A stretch of DNA of 50,620 nucleotides, from assembly GCA_014804795.1 (NCBI GenBank), contig JAAUZC010000039.1, positions 1 to 50,620 of the forward strand. Reading direction: 5' to 3'. The first letter of the stretch is position 1. Every line of letters begins with the position of its first letter. The position numbers were made by a program, and so were the translations under genes. This DNA is from Lachnospiraceae bacterium. GTDB lineage: Bacteria > Bacillota > Clostridia > Lachnospirales > Lachnospiraceae. Positions 23,683 to 32,110 of this stretch are shown here, piece after piece. The notes under the pieces were generated by a model. It did not search any database. It had not been told where the DNA came from and worked only from the letters and a program-made list of their open reading frames with translations.

Positions 23683-24695
23683 AGTATGAATGTGAACTGA
23701 TCAGAGATTTACTGCCTTTATATCACGATAACGTATGCAGCAGGGTCAGCAGATCGGTGGTGGAAGAGCACCTCGATGAATGCATACAGTGTAAAAAGAT
23801 CGAGGAAAAATTAAGGAATACAGTTTACGATGAAAAGCTGCTGACAGAGAAGGAAAGTGTGATCGGCGCCCATACAAAAAAAGTACGGCGCAAAACCTTT
23901 ATAGCGGGAGCCTGTATTGCGGGCATTCTGATGATACCTGTGGGGGTATGTCTGATCTGCAATATTGCGATCGGACACTCTCTGGACTGGTTTTTTATCG
24001 TACTTGCCGCATTAATGGTTTTTGCCTCCCTGACGGTAGTCCCTCTTGTGGTGGAGGAAAGAAGGGGGTTATATACGCTGGGAACTTTTACCGTGAGCCT
24101 TTTGCTTCTGCTGCTTGTCTGCAATATTTATAGCGGGGGAAGATGGTTTTTTGTGGCATCGTCGGCTGTATTGTTGGGTTTGTCCGTTGTGTTTCTGCCC
24201 TTTGTGGTGTATCAGATCAGGCTGCCGGAACCGCTGACCCACCAAAAAGGTTTTCTGGTCATGGCCGTGGATACCGCGCTCCTCTATGGGGTGGTTATCA
24301 TAGCACTCTTTCACAGCGGCGCAGGCAGATTATATCTCCTGAAAGGACTTATGATCTGTACGGTCTGCCTGCTGCTGCCCTGGGGGATGTTCTGGGTGAT
24401 TCGCTATGCAAAGGCAAATGAATTTACGAAAGTGGGAACCTGCACGGTCATGACAGGGGTGTTCTGTGCATTTATCAATGATATCATCAGACTGATTCTG
24501 GAGGGCAGATGTCGTATGGGTATTCTGAATGCCAATTTAAGCTGTTGGAATGAGAAATTAACCCGAAAGAACGAGATAGATACCTTCTCTGCCAATATAC
24601 TGCTGCTCACGCTTCTTTTCTCTCTGGCGGTCGGCGGCGGCCTGATCGCGGCGGGGGTGCGGAAAAGCAAAAAAAGAAAAGACCATGAAAGATGA
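23679..24695 (+). CDS. Zinc-finger anti-sigma factor with multi-helix membrane domain
   Basis: The 338-residue protein starts with an anti-sigma zinc motif H31-x3-C35-x2-C38 (HLDECIQC). A linker and about eight to nine transmembrane helices follow (from residue 72 on). Zinc-binding anti-sigma domains of this type sequester an ECF factor at the membrane; the long polytopic part would act as sensor. The gene overlaps the sigma gene by 4 bp. The signal is unknown. Confidence 0.88.
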   Translation: MKYECELIRDLLPLYHDNVCSRVSRSVVEEHLDECIQCKKIEEKLRNTVYDEKLLTEKESVIGAHTKKVRRKTFIAGACIAGILMIPVGVCLICNIAIGHSLDWFFIVLAALMVFASLTVVPLVVEERRGLYTLGTFTVSLLLLLLVCNIYSGGRWFFVASSAVLLGLSVVFLPFVVYQIRLPEPLTHQKGFLVMAVDTALLYGVVIIALFHSGAGRLYLLKGLMICTVCLLLPWGMFWVIRYAKANEFTKVGTCTVMTGVFCAFINDIIRLILEGRCRMGILNANLSCWNEKLTRKNEIDTFSANILLLTLLFSLAVGGGLIAAGVRKSKKRKDHER

Positions 24696-24710
24696 CGCGG
24701 TTTTTCGCGG

Positions 24711-24758
24711 AAAGAAAGAGAGCGGAAGGGATGATGTGCTGCCTTTCCACTCTCTTTA
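24711..24758. terminator. Bidirectional terminator between the anti-sigma gene and metF
   Basis: AAAGAGAGCGGAAGG (24715-24729) pairs with CCTTTCCACTCTCTTT (24742-24757) around a 12-nt loop. It ends the convergent anti-sigma (plus) and metF (minus) genes. Confidence 0.75.
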
Positions 24759-24786
24759 TGGTACAGGAAAATGAGACGTTCTTTAC

Positions 24787-25626
24787 TCAGGAAAGAATAC
24801 TTCTCACAATCTGTTTCGCCACATCGGGCTTATTCATCGTATAGATATGAATACCGTCTACACCGTTGAGCAACAGGTCACTGCACTGGCGGACAGCATA
24901 ATCGATACCGGCCTTATACATATCTTCCGGATTTTCGCCATAGTTTGCAATGATATCGGACAGCGCTTTCGGCACGGAGGAACCCGAGAGAGAGATGGAG
25001 CGTCCAATCTGTCCGGCGCTTGTGATCGGCATAATACCGGCATGGATTGGAGCGGTGATACCCTTGCGGGCCGCTTTTTCCCGAAAATCATAGAAAAAGT
25101 CGTTGTCAAAAAACATCTGGGTGATGAACTGCGTCACGCCTTTGTCCTGCTTTTCCTTCATATGCATTAAATCGGATTCTTTGCTGAAAGATTCAAAATG
25201 CTTTTCGGGATAGCAGGCACCCCATATTTCAAAGTCCGTGTGCGCTTTCAGAAAATCAACAAGGTTTGAAGCGTAGGTAAATTCCCTGCTGTTATATTGT
25301 TCATCGGACATATCTTTCGGCCTGTCGCCGCGAAGCGCAAGAACATGGGGAATACTGTGTTTTTTGAATTCTTCGCACAGTCTGCCGATGTCGTCCTTTG
25401 TGCTGCCCACACAGGTCAGATGAGCCATGGACGGAATGTGAAGTTCATTTTGTATATAGGAAGCGATCTCGACTGTACTTTTCGAACGGCTTCCGCCTGC
25501 ACCATAAGTAACGCTGATAAAATCAGGATTTATTTCTGACAGTTCTTTTGCGACGCGGAAAGCGGACGAAAACTCGCTGTCCTTTTTCGGGGGAAATATT
25601 TCCATGGAGATCTGTACTTTGCTCAT
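24787..25626 (-). CDS. metF: Methylenetetrahydrofolate reductase
   Basis: The 279-residue flavoprotein reduces 5,10-methylene-THF to 5-methyl-THF for methionine synthesis and, in acetogenic anaerobes, the Wood-Ljungdahl methyl branch. The start ISMEIFPPKK is the family signature. It also has ISVTYGAGGSRSKSTVEIA, MAHLTCVGSTKDDI, VLALRGDRP (flavin and folate contacts), FITQMFFDNDFFYDF and PIHAGIMPITS. The length is normal for the catalytic domain. It is a single-gene unit with its own promoter and leader; no other C1 genes are next to it, so methionine supply is the simpler role. Confidence 0.95.
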   Translation of the reverse strand: MSKVQISMEIFPPKKDSEFSSAFRVAKELSEINPDFISVTYGAGGSRSKSTVEIASYIQNELHIPSMAHLTCVGSTKDDIGRLCEEFKKHSIPHVLALRGDRPKDMSDEQYNSREFTYASNLVDFLKAHTDFEIWGACYPEKHFESFSKESDLMHMKEKQDKGVTQFITQMFFDNDFFYDFREKAARKGITAPIHAGIMPITSAGQIGRSISLSGSSVPKALSDIIANYGENPEDMYKAGIDYAVRQCSDLLLNGVDGIHIYTMNKPDVAKQIVRSILS

Positions 25627-25767
25627 ATTTAGAATCCTTTCGTTTCATTAGTGGTATTATTTAGCATAGGAATATCATGCAGAGCATAGCATCTGTTTGT
25701 TTGGCTTAAGGACAGTCCGCGAGGCGTACTGCCCGTTGTTTGCTATCAGAAAATAGCAGATAAAAGT

Positions 25768-25796
25768 ATTATACTCCCGCCCGGCAAAATCAGCAA
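25768..25796 (-). promoter_or_regulatory. Promoter of metF with long 5' leader
   Basis: On the minus strand, TTGCTG (25791-25796), a 17 bp spacer and a perfect TATAAT (25768-25773) stand about 140 bp before the metF start. The leader contains a GGGCAGT...ACTGTCC hairpin with an inner CGC/GCG step, and a second GCTAT/ATAGC hairpin. It does not match the SAM-I or THF riboswitch consensus as far as I can see. Confidence 0.7.
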
Positions 25797-25822
25797 GGAT
25801 GAATGTATAAATTTAAAGCAGA

Positions 25823-26854
25823 TTAAATGCCGATTTTTTTCTTCCGGTATTCTTTCGGCGTAATATGAAAACTCTCCTGAAACTTTTGATAGAAAAAGGA
25901 CTGATTGCTGTAGCCGCATGAGACGGCAATCTCCTGTATGGGTTTGTCCGTATTGATCAGCAGATAACATACAAGTTTCATCCGGGCATCGGTTATAAGT
26001 TCGGAAAAAGATTTTCCTGTTTTTTCTTTGAGCAGGGAACTGATATATTTGGGATGAAAATTAAATTCTTCAGATAACTTTTTCAGGGTACAGTCCCGGC
26101 TGTGTTCTTCAATGTAATATAGCATCTCCGTAATATGGCTGTTTGGGGAACCGGTCATCTGCGCGTCGGATGATCGGATCAGAAAAATAAAAAGGATGCG
26201 GAGATAATTTTGAACCAGTGCCTGGCCACAAAGAGACGGACTTAAGTATTCACAAAACATGTCCTCAAAAATAAAACGAATTCGTTCATCAACACTGAAA
26301 TCAAAAACAGTGTACCGGAAACTGCTCCTTTCTCCCAGAGTAGATTTTAACAGAAAGTCAACCACGGATCCGGTGCCGCTCAGGCCATATAAAAGGTCTT
26401 GGTTCATATATTCGTTTTGAATCTGGCATCCAAGGATGATATCTTCTTCATTTACCATTTTTAAGGAGTGGACGATATTACTGTTCATCAGAATCAGCAT
26501 TCCCCGGGTCAGCACGATTTCCCTGTCAGGAAAACTGACAGTTAATTTCCCGGAATAAACATAATTGATACTGATAAATTCGTTATAGTGAAATGGGACT
26601 TCCGTAAAACGTGTATGTACAATAAGCCGGAATTCATTGCCGGAAGCATTGGATGAAATGGGAAAACGCAGATCATAATGTTCGGGAGATACGGACATTT
26701 TCCTGTTGCTGAAAAAATAATAGCCGTTGCTGTCTTTTTCTGCATTCCATAAGATTTGGCGCATGAATTCGGCATCAGAAAAACTTCCGTCCTTGATCCG
26801 TTTTTCTGTTTCTGTCAGCGCAAGTATTTTTTCCCTGAATTCTTCCCGTTTCAT
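25823..26854 (-). CDS. AraC-family transcriptional regulator with cupin-type sensor domain
   Basis: The 343-residue protein has an N-terminal cupin-like effector domain (about 70-170: FRLIVHTRFTEVPFHYNEFISINYVYSG, LTRGMLILMNSNIVHSLK) and a C-terminal pair of AraC helix-turn-helix motifs (about 240-340: CTLKKLSEEFNFHPKYISSLL and PIQEIAVSCGYSNQSFFYQKFQ). ATG 26854 follows AGGAGG at 9 bp. It is divergent from the GH3/tannase operon, and the two -35 hexamers stand 1 bp apart. This is the typical setting of a pathway-specific regulator; a phenolic or galloyl-sugar effector is inference. Confidence 0.92.
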   Translation of the reverse strand: MKREEFREKILALTETEKRIKDGSFSDAEFMRQILWNAEKDSNGYYFFSNRKMSVSPEHYDLRFPISSNASGNEFRLIVHTRFTEVPFHYNEFISINYVYSGKLTVSFPDREIVLTRGMLILMNSNIVHSLKMVNEEDIILGCQIQNEYMNQDLLYGLSGTGSVVDFLLKSTLGERSSFRYTVFDFSVDERIRFIFEDMFCEYLSPSLCGQALVQNYLRILFIFLIRSSDAQMTGSPNSHITEMLYYIEEHSRDCTLKKLSEEFNFHPKYISSLLKEKTGKSFSELITDARMKLVCYLLINTDKPIQEIAVSCGYSNQSFFYQKFQESFHITPKEYRKKKIGI

Positions 26855-26899
26855 ATCGTGGAAGCCTCCTGAATTTCAATATGGAAATCTGTCAGTAAA

Positions 26900-26928
26900 A
26901 GTATACCATTTTGTTATTTAAAAAACAA
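26900..26928 (-). promoter_or_regulatory. Promoter of the araC-type gene
   Basis: On the minus strand, TTGTTT (26923-26928), a 17 bp spacer and TATACT (26900-26905). TTGTT/AACAA half-sites flank the spacer (26911-26928). Confidence 0.65.
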
Positions 26929-26929
26929 T

Positions 26930-26958
26930 TTGTATTTCTTAAAATATGAAAATATAAT
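26930..26958 (+). promoter_or_regulatory. Promoter of the GH3/tannase operon
   Basis: TTGTAT (26930-26935), a 17 bp spacer and a perfect TATAAT (26953-26958). Its -35 hexamer is separated by 1 bp from that of the divergent araC-type gene, so RNA polymerase could hardly occupy both at once. Confidence 0.7.
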
Positions 26959-27034
26959 GAGGATTGTATATATGTTGGTGAAAAGGCCGGGTTGCTGTAT
27001 TCCCGGGAACAGCAGTGAAAGATGGGGTATTTTC

Positions 27035-29623
27035 ATGTCGAAAATTTTTGCGTCAAAAAGTCCTGAAATTGAGGACAGAGAGATAAAGCACATGGAGATT
27101 TCAAGAGAACTTGCGGGGGAATGCATGGTTCTTTTGAAAAATGATGGGACGCTACCGTTAAAAAAAGCAGGGAGGATTGCCCTGTACGGGGAAGGTGTAA
27201 GGCGGACTGTCAAGGGCGGAACCGGATCCGGTGATGTGAATACCAGAAGTAATATTAATATAGAGCAGGGATTTCGGGGTGCCGGATATGAGATTGCCTC
27301 TCCCGATTGGCTGGACAGGCAGGATATGCATTTTATGGAAGCAAAGACACGGTATGACAGGTGGGTGAGGGAACAGGCGGAAGAAAGAGGCGTGGAGAAG
27401 TTTACGGTATGCTTTGATGATCCGTTTAAAGTGCCGGGACCTGTGTCTGTCACTTTGGACGATGTTAAGACGGCCGATACTGATACAGCGGTATATGTGA
27501 TATCGCGCAATTCCGGGGAAGGTTCTGACCGGTTTGCCGAAGCGGGAGATTATGAATTGTTTCCGGAAGAGAAAGAAAATCTTGAGCTTATCGCGGGAAA
27601 TTTTGAGAATGTGATCGTTGTGCTGAATATAGGCGGCGTGATGAACCTGACAGAGCTTGACCGGATAGACGGAATCGGCGCTATTCTGTTGATGACGCAG
27701 CTCGGAAATACGGGAGGAGATGCACTGCTTGATGTACTGACAGGTAAGGTGACTCCGTCCGGCAAGACAACCGATACATGGGCGAAACAATATACGGACT
27801 ATCCGTCATCGGAAAAGTTCAGTCATAACGAGAGTGTGCATGATGAGTTTTATGAGGACGGCATCTATGTCGGATACCGCTATTTTGATTCCTTTGGCGT
27901 AGAACCGGAGTATCCGTTTGGATACGGTCTTTCGTATACCTGTTTTAGTATCACAGATGTCAGGGCTGAGGTTTGCGGCGATAAGGTGAAGGTATCCGCG
28001 AGGGTAAAAAATACAGGTGATATGTATGCCGGCAAGGAAGTGGTGCAGGTATATTACAGCGCACCGTCAGAGGGCATCCACAAGCCTTATCAGGAACTTG
28101 TGGCATATAAGAAAACTTCGCTGCTTGCTCCGGGGGAGGAGGAACAGGTGGAGCTTGTGTATGAGACAGCGGATATGGCCTCATATGATGAAGAAAAGTC
28201 CGCATGGATACTTGATAAGGGCGAGTATGTGATCAGAGTGGGAAACAGCTCAGGGAATACTGCTGTGGCAGGCGTTCTTGTATTGGAACATTCCATTTGC
28301 ACGCAGAAGGGCAGGAAGCTTTTTGCGTTGGATGCAGAACTGAAGGAGATCAGGCCGGATCAGGAGGCGGTATCGGCGAAAAAGAGGGAAGATATTGCGG
28401 AAACTGTTTGCAGAAGTGTTATGGATGCCGGTAGCATTCCGCAGAATGTCATGTTCTATCAGGATAAACGCGAGGAGTATAAAACGGACAGAGTCGATTT
28501 GCTTACCGTGCAGGATGTTCTGGAGGGTAAGTGCACGGTGGAGGAACTTACGGCGCAGCTCGGTATAGAAGAACTTGCTGATTTGTGTGTGGGAACTCTC
28601 AGAAAAGACGGCGGACAGGTAGTCGGAAATGCCTCTTATACTGTACCGGGGGCAGCAGGAGATACTTCATCCGTCTGCAGGGAATCAAGGGGCATTAAAA
28701 ATATGATCCTGGCGGATGGTCCGGCGGGGCTTAGATTGCAGCCGCATTTTAAGATTTATAAAAAGGACGGTTCTCTTGTTCCCGGAGGAGGCGGTTTTGG
28801 AGACGATGTCGGGCCGTTTCCGGAAGATCTAGATGAAAATGAAGTGGAAAATTATTACCAGTATTGTACAGCGATTCCAATCGGGTGGGCGCTTGCGCAA
28901 TCCTGGAATACGGAACTTATTGAAAGAGCCGGGGATATGGTCGGCAGCGAGATGGAACAGTTCGGAATCGATCTGTGGCTGGCACCCGCTATGAATATTC
29001 ATCGTAATCCTTTATGCGGCCGCAATTTTGAGTATTATTCCGAGGATCCTCTTATTTCGGGGAAGACGGCGGCAGCAATCACAAACGGCGTACAGAAGCA
29101 TAAAGGAAAAGGTACTACAATCAAACATTTTGCAGTAAATAATCAGGAAGACAACAGATATTTTGTAAATGCCCATGTGAGCGAGAGAGCGCTTCGTGAA
29201 ATCTATTTAAAAGGATTTGAGATCGCGGTGAAAGAATCCGAACCGCTATCCATCATGACCTCTTACAATCTGTTAAATGGCGTTCACACGGCAAACAATT
29301 ATGATCTGATACAGGCGACGGCAAGAGATGAATGGGGCTTTAAAGGGGTGGTTATGACAGACTGGTTTACGTCTCAGCATGCTCCGGGAATGACAGGAAA
29401 ATATAAAGCGCAGTATCCGATTTCTGCTTCCACAGGCTGTATCTTTGCGGGAAATGATATACAGATGCCGGGATGTCAGAAGAATTATGATGATATTGTG
29501 GAGGCTGTCACAACAGGAAAAGAGATAGACGGTTATCGGATCACAAAGGCTGATCTGCAGTTTTGTGCGGCGAATATGATAAGAGTTGCAGTGATGACAA
29601 TAGAAAATAAAGGAGTGGAATGA
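27035..29623 (+). CDS. GH3-family beta-glucosidase with permuted domain order
   Basis: The 862-residue cytosolic enzyme carries the GH3 C-terminal-type domain first (about 15-290: SRELAGECMVLLKNDGTLPL, then a YPFGYGLSYTCF segment). A fibronectin-III-like domain follows (about 310-385), and the catalytic TIM barrel comes last (about 550-850: LADGPAGLRLQ, GRNFEYYSEDP, KHFAVNNQEDNR). The nucleophile Asp is in VVMTDWF near residue 770. This inverted order is known for beta-glucosidases of rumen Clostridia. There is no signal peptide. ATG 27035 is the first good start; the frame is open back to the promoter. The stop overlaps the UbiD-type gene. Likely role: hydrolysis of phenolic or galloyl glucosides. 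Confidence 0.92.
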   Translation: MSKIFASKSPEIEDREIKHMEISRELAGECMVLLKNDGTLPLKKAGRIALYGEGVRRTVKGGTGSGDVNTRSNINIEQGFRGAGYEIASPDWLDRQDMHFMEAKTRYDRWVREQAEERGVEKFTVCFDDPFKVPGPVSVTLDDVKTADTDTAVYVISRNSGEGSDRFAEAGDYELFPEEKENLELIAGNFENVIVVLNIGGVMNLTELDRIDGIGAILLMTQLGNTGGDALLDVLTGKVTPSGKTTDTWAKQYTDYPSSEKFSHNESVHDEFYEDGIYVGYRYFDSFGVEPEYPFGYGLSYTCFSITDVRAEVCGDKVKVSARVKNTGDMYAGKEVVQVYYSAPSEGIHKPYQELVAYKKTSLLAPGEEEQVELVYETADMASYDEEKSAWILDKGEYVIRVGNSSGNTAVAGVLVLEHSICTQKGRKLFALDAELKEIRPDQEAVSAKKREDIAETVCRSVMDAGSIPQNVMFYQDKREEYKTDRVDLLTVQDVLEGKCTVEELTAQLGIEELADLCVGTLRKDGGQVVGNASYTVPGAAGDTSSVCRESRGIKNMILADGPAGLRLQPHFKIYKKDGSLVPGGGGFGDDVGPFPEDLDENEVENYYQYCTAIPIGWALAQSWNTELIERAGDMVGSEMEQFGIDLWLAPAMNIHRNPLCGRNFEYYSEDPLISGKTAAAITNGVQKHKGKGTTIKHFAVNNQEDNRYFVNAHVSERALREIYLKGFEIAVKESEPLSIMTSYNLLNGVHTANNYDLIQATARDEWGFKGVVMTDWFTSQHAPGMTGKYKAQYPISASTGCIFAGNDIQMPGCQKNYDDIVEAVTTGKEIDGYRITKADLQFCAANMIRVAVMTIENKGVE

Positions 29624-31107
29624 TGGATAACAGAACCGATATTTTATCCCTTCGGGATGCATTAAAGGTATTGGAGGATATTCTGGGACAGCTGGTGCAG
29701 ACCGATGTGCCTGTCAATCCGGAGGCAGAACTGTCCGGCATCTACCGCTATGTAGGCGCGGGAGGAACAGTGAAACGTCCCACCAGAGTTGACGGACCGG
29801 CGATGATCTTTAGCAGCATTGAAGGATTTGATGATGCCCGTGTATTGATAGGCCTGCTGGCAAGCAGAAAGCGTGTAGCCACGTTGTTTGGATGTTCGCA
29901 GGGGGAACTGCCCAAAGTAATCTATGACTGCGTAAAAGACCCGATTCAGCCGGTGCTGACAAAAGAACCGGCTCCTTGTCAGGAAGTGGTGCATCGGGCG
30001 GAGGATACGGATTTTGATTTGCATAAATTAATTCCGGCTCCTACGAATACACCGGTGGACGCAGGTCCCTATATTACTTTGGGCATGTGTTATGCAACCC
30101 ATCCTGATACGGGTGTCAGTGATGTGACAATTCATCGGATGTGCATTCAGGGAAAGGATGAACTGTCTGTTTTTCTCCAGCCCGGTTCCCGTCACATCGG
30201 GGCCATGGCAGAGCGTGCAACGGAACTGGGACAGCCTCTCCCTATCTCGGTTTCGATAGGGGTTGATCCTGCTATTGAGATTCTTTCCTGTTTCGAACCG
30301 CCTACAACGCCGCTCGGTTATAACGAACTTTCTATTGCCGGCGCGCTTCGTAAAAAAGCAGTAGAGCTTGTACCTTGTGTCTCCATCAAGGAAAACGCGA
30401 TCGCTAATGCGGAATATGTGATTGAGGGAGAGATCATGCCCGGTGTGAAGGTTGTGGAAGACCAGAACAGCCACACCGGTTATGCCATGCCGGAATTCCC
30501 GGGCTATAACGGTCCGGCAAGCCACGAGTGTTGGCTGATCAAGGTAAAAGCGGTTACTCATAGAAAGCATCCTATCATGCAGACCTGTATCGGTCCTTCC
30601 GAGGAACATGTCAACATGGCCGGCCTGCCCACAGAAGCAAGCATTTACGGTATGATCGAGAAGGCGATGCCCGGACGTCTGACAGGCATTTATGCCCATC
30701 GTTCCGGTGGCGGAAAGTATATGGTAATCCTGCAGTTTAAGAAAAAGGATCACACCGACGAAGGCAGACAGCGTCAGGCAGCATTACTGGCATTTTCCGC
30801 GTTCCCCGAACTGAAACATGTGATCCTTGTGGATGATGATGTGGACATTTTTGATACGAACGATGTCTTATGGGCGCTCAATACGCGTTTTCAGGGAGAC
30901 AGAGATATTATTGCAATCCCCGGCGTCCGCTGTCATCCGTTGGATCCGTCCAGCAATCCCCGGTTCAGTGACAGCATCCGAGATGTGGGGATTTCGTGTA
31001 AGACCATTTTTGACTGTACCGTACCGTTTGATATGAAAGACCGGTTTCAACGTGCGCCTTTCCTAGAAGTAGACCCGCGGAAATGGCTGCCCGATTTTAT
31101 GTGGTAA
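29620..31107 (+). CDS. lpdC: UbiD-family prenyl-FMN decarboxylase, probable gallate decarboxylase catalytic subunit
   Basis: The 495-residue protein is a UbiD-type non-oxidative decarboxylase. Family stretches include GPAMIFSSIEGFDDARVLIG, TLGMCYATHPDTG, IHRMCIQGKDELSVF, the acidic active-site area EGEIMPG and HTGYAMPEFPGY, and a C-terminal VDDDVDIFDTNDVLWALNTR. It removes CO2 from aromatic acids with prenylated FMN made by the next gene. Between GH3 and a UbiX/LpdD/tannase set, the best guess is gallate to pyrogallol, as for LpdC of lactobacilli; protocatechuate or 4-hydroxybenzoate remain possible. The start overlaps the GH3 stop (ATGA). Confidence 0.9.
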   Translation: MMDNRTDILSLRDALKVLEDILGQLVQTDVPVNPEAELSGIYRYVGAGGTVKRPTRVDGPAMIFSSIEGFDDARVLIGLLASRKRVATLFGCSQGELPKVIYDCVKDPIQPVLTKEPAPCQEVVHRAEDTDFDLHKLIPAPTNTPVDAGPYITLGMCYATHPDTGVSDVTIHRMCIQGKDELSVFLQPGSRHIGAMAERATELGQPLPISVSIGVDPAIEILSCFEPPTTPLGYNELSIAGALRKKAVELVPCVSIKENAIANAEYVIEGEIMPGVKVVEDQNSHTGYAMPEFPGYNGPASHECWLIKVKAVTHRKHPIMQTCIGPSEEHVNMAGLPTEASIYGMIEKAMPGRLTGIYAHRSGGGKYMVILQFKKKDHTDEGRQRQAALLAFSAFPELKHVILVDDDVDIFDTNDVLWALNTRFQGDRDIIAIPGVRCHPLDPSSNPRFSDSIRDVGISCKTIFDCTVPFDMKDRFQRAPFLEVDPRKWLPDFMW

Positions 31108-31108
31108 G

Positions 31109-31681
31109 ATGATGAAAAAACAACGTTTGATCCTGGGAGTCAGTGGCGCTTCCGGTGTGATTTTAAGTTTCTATCTGGCAAAAGCCATAAAAGAACAGGA
31201 AACAGAGCTGCATCTGGTCATTTCGGATGCGGCCCGCCTGACATGGGAACTGGAAACGGAATATCCGATCAGTCATTTAACAAATCTGGCGGATGTGATT
31301 TATGATTCCCATGATATGGCGGCAAAAATATCCAGCGGCTCCTATCAGACAATGGGTATGGTTATCGCGCCGTGCAGTATGAAGACACTGGCGGGCATTG
31401 TTACCGGCTATACGGATAATCTTCTGCTCAGGGCAGTAGATGTCTGTATGAAAGAGGGGCGTAAAGTCGTACTTTGCCCGCGGGAAATGCCGCTTGGGAA
31501 AGTACATCTGCGCAATATGAATGCGGCCGCTGATCTGGGCTGCGTGATCGTGCCGCCTATGCTGAGTTTTTACAGCGGCCAGATGACTGTGGAAGACCAG
31601 ATACATCATATTGTGGGGAAAATCCTTATGCAGTATGGATTGGATTATGGAGAGTTCCGCCCTTGGAACGGAGCGGGCTGA
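31109..31681 (+). CDS. lpdB: UbiX-family flavin prenyltransferase
   Basis: The 190-residue flavoprotein (ATG 31109 or 31112) prenylates FMN to make the cofactor of the UbiD-type decarboxylase. The N-terminal GVSGASGVILSFYLAKAI binds FMN, LHLVISDAARLTWELE follows, then VIAPCSMKTLAGIVTGYTDN with the conserved SMKT, and VVLCPREMPLGKVHLRNM. The length fits the family. It starts 1 bp after the UbiD-type stop, so the two are coupled. In tannin-degrading lactobacilli the matching protein is LpdB. Confidence 0.94.
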   Translation: MMKKQRLILGVSGASGVILSFYLAKAIKEQETELHLVISDAARLTWELETEYPISHLTNLADVIYDSHDMAAKISSGSYQTMGMVIAPCSMKTLAGIVTGYTDNLLLRAVDVCMKEGRKVVLCPREMPLGKVHLRNMNAAADLGCVIVPPMLSFYSGQMTVEDQIHHIVGKILMQYGLDYGEFRPWNGAG

Positions 31682-31729
31682 AAAGAGAGCGTTTCAGGGC
31701 AGGAATGGAGTTGACAAGGGGGTATTTTC

Positions 31730-32110
31730 ATGGAAAGTATTTCAGCTGCGGCCGGAGAAGGAAAGTATGTCGTGAAAGGGATTGCTGTTTTATGCGGGCA
31801 GGATGTGAACATGGCTTTTACCGGCGGAACGCTTCCCCATACAGGGGCGGTTTCGATGGGAATTTACGAACCTGTACGCCGGTCTGCTACGGTAAGCACG
31901 ATTACGGCATTTACCCACCGGGATGACAGACTATCTGCCACAGGCGCTAAAAAAGCGGCAACTGCACTGGAATGTACCGCGGTGGTGACTGTGGGAATAC
32001 ATATTGATGATGCGGATGTGCGGGAATTGAGCATATTGTGTGATAATTTTGAGCAATGTTGCGACAGATTGATAGAAAATATAAAAGAGAGAAGGAGTGA
32101 CAGGAGATGA
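31730..32110 (+). CDS. lpdD: LpdD-like small subunit/chaperone of the decarboxylase
   Basis: The 126-residue protein has the pattern of LpdD, the small protein always found with gallate-type UbiD/UbiX pairs. It starts [20 protein letters not shown], then [15 protein letters not shown], and ends with [23 protein letters not shown]. In other bacteria it is proposed as a prenyl-FMN chaperone or small subunit. Its presence separates this locus from general UbiD/UbiX pairs and points to phenolic-acid decarboxylation. The last bases overlap the tannase start (ATGA). Confidence 0.82.
   Translation: MESISAAAGEGKYVVKGIAVLCGQDVNMAFTGGTLPHTGAVSMGIYEPVRRSATVSTITAFTHRDDRLSATGAKKAATALECTAVVTVGIHIDDADVRELSILCDNFEQCCDRLIENIKERRSDRR

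Noticed and set aside
25627-25773. SAM-I or THF riboswitch before metF
   Set aside because: The conserved core sequences of these classes are not visible; only simple hairpins are seen.
26930-27034. Longer GH3 N-terminus starting in the promoter region
   Set aside because: The extension would begin at the -35 hexamer and run through the -10 element, so it cannot be in the mRNA from that promoter; ATG 27035 begins the conserved part.
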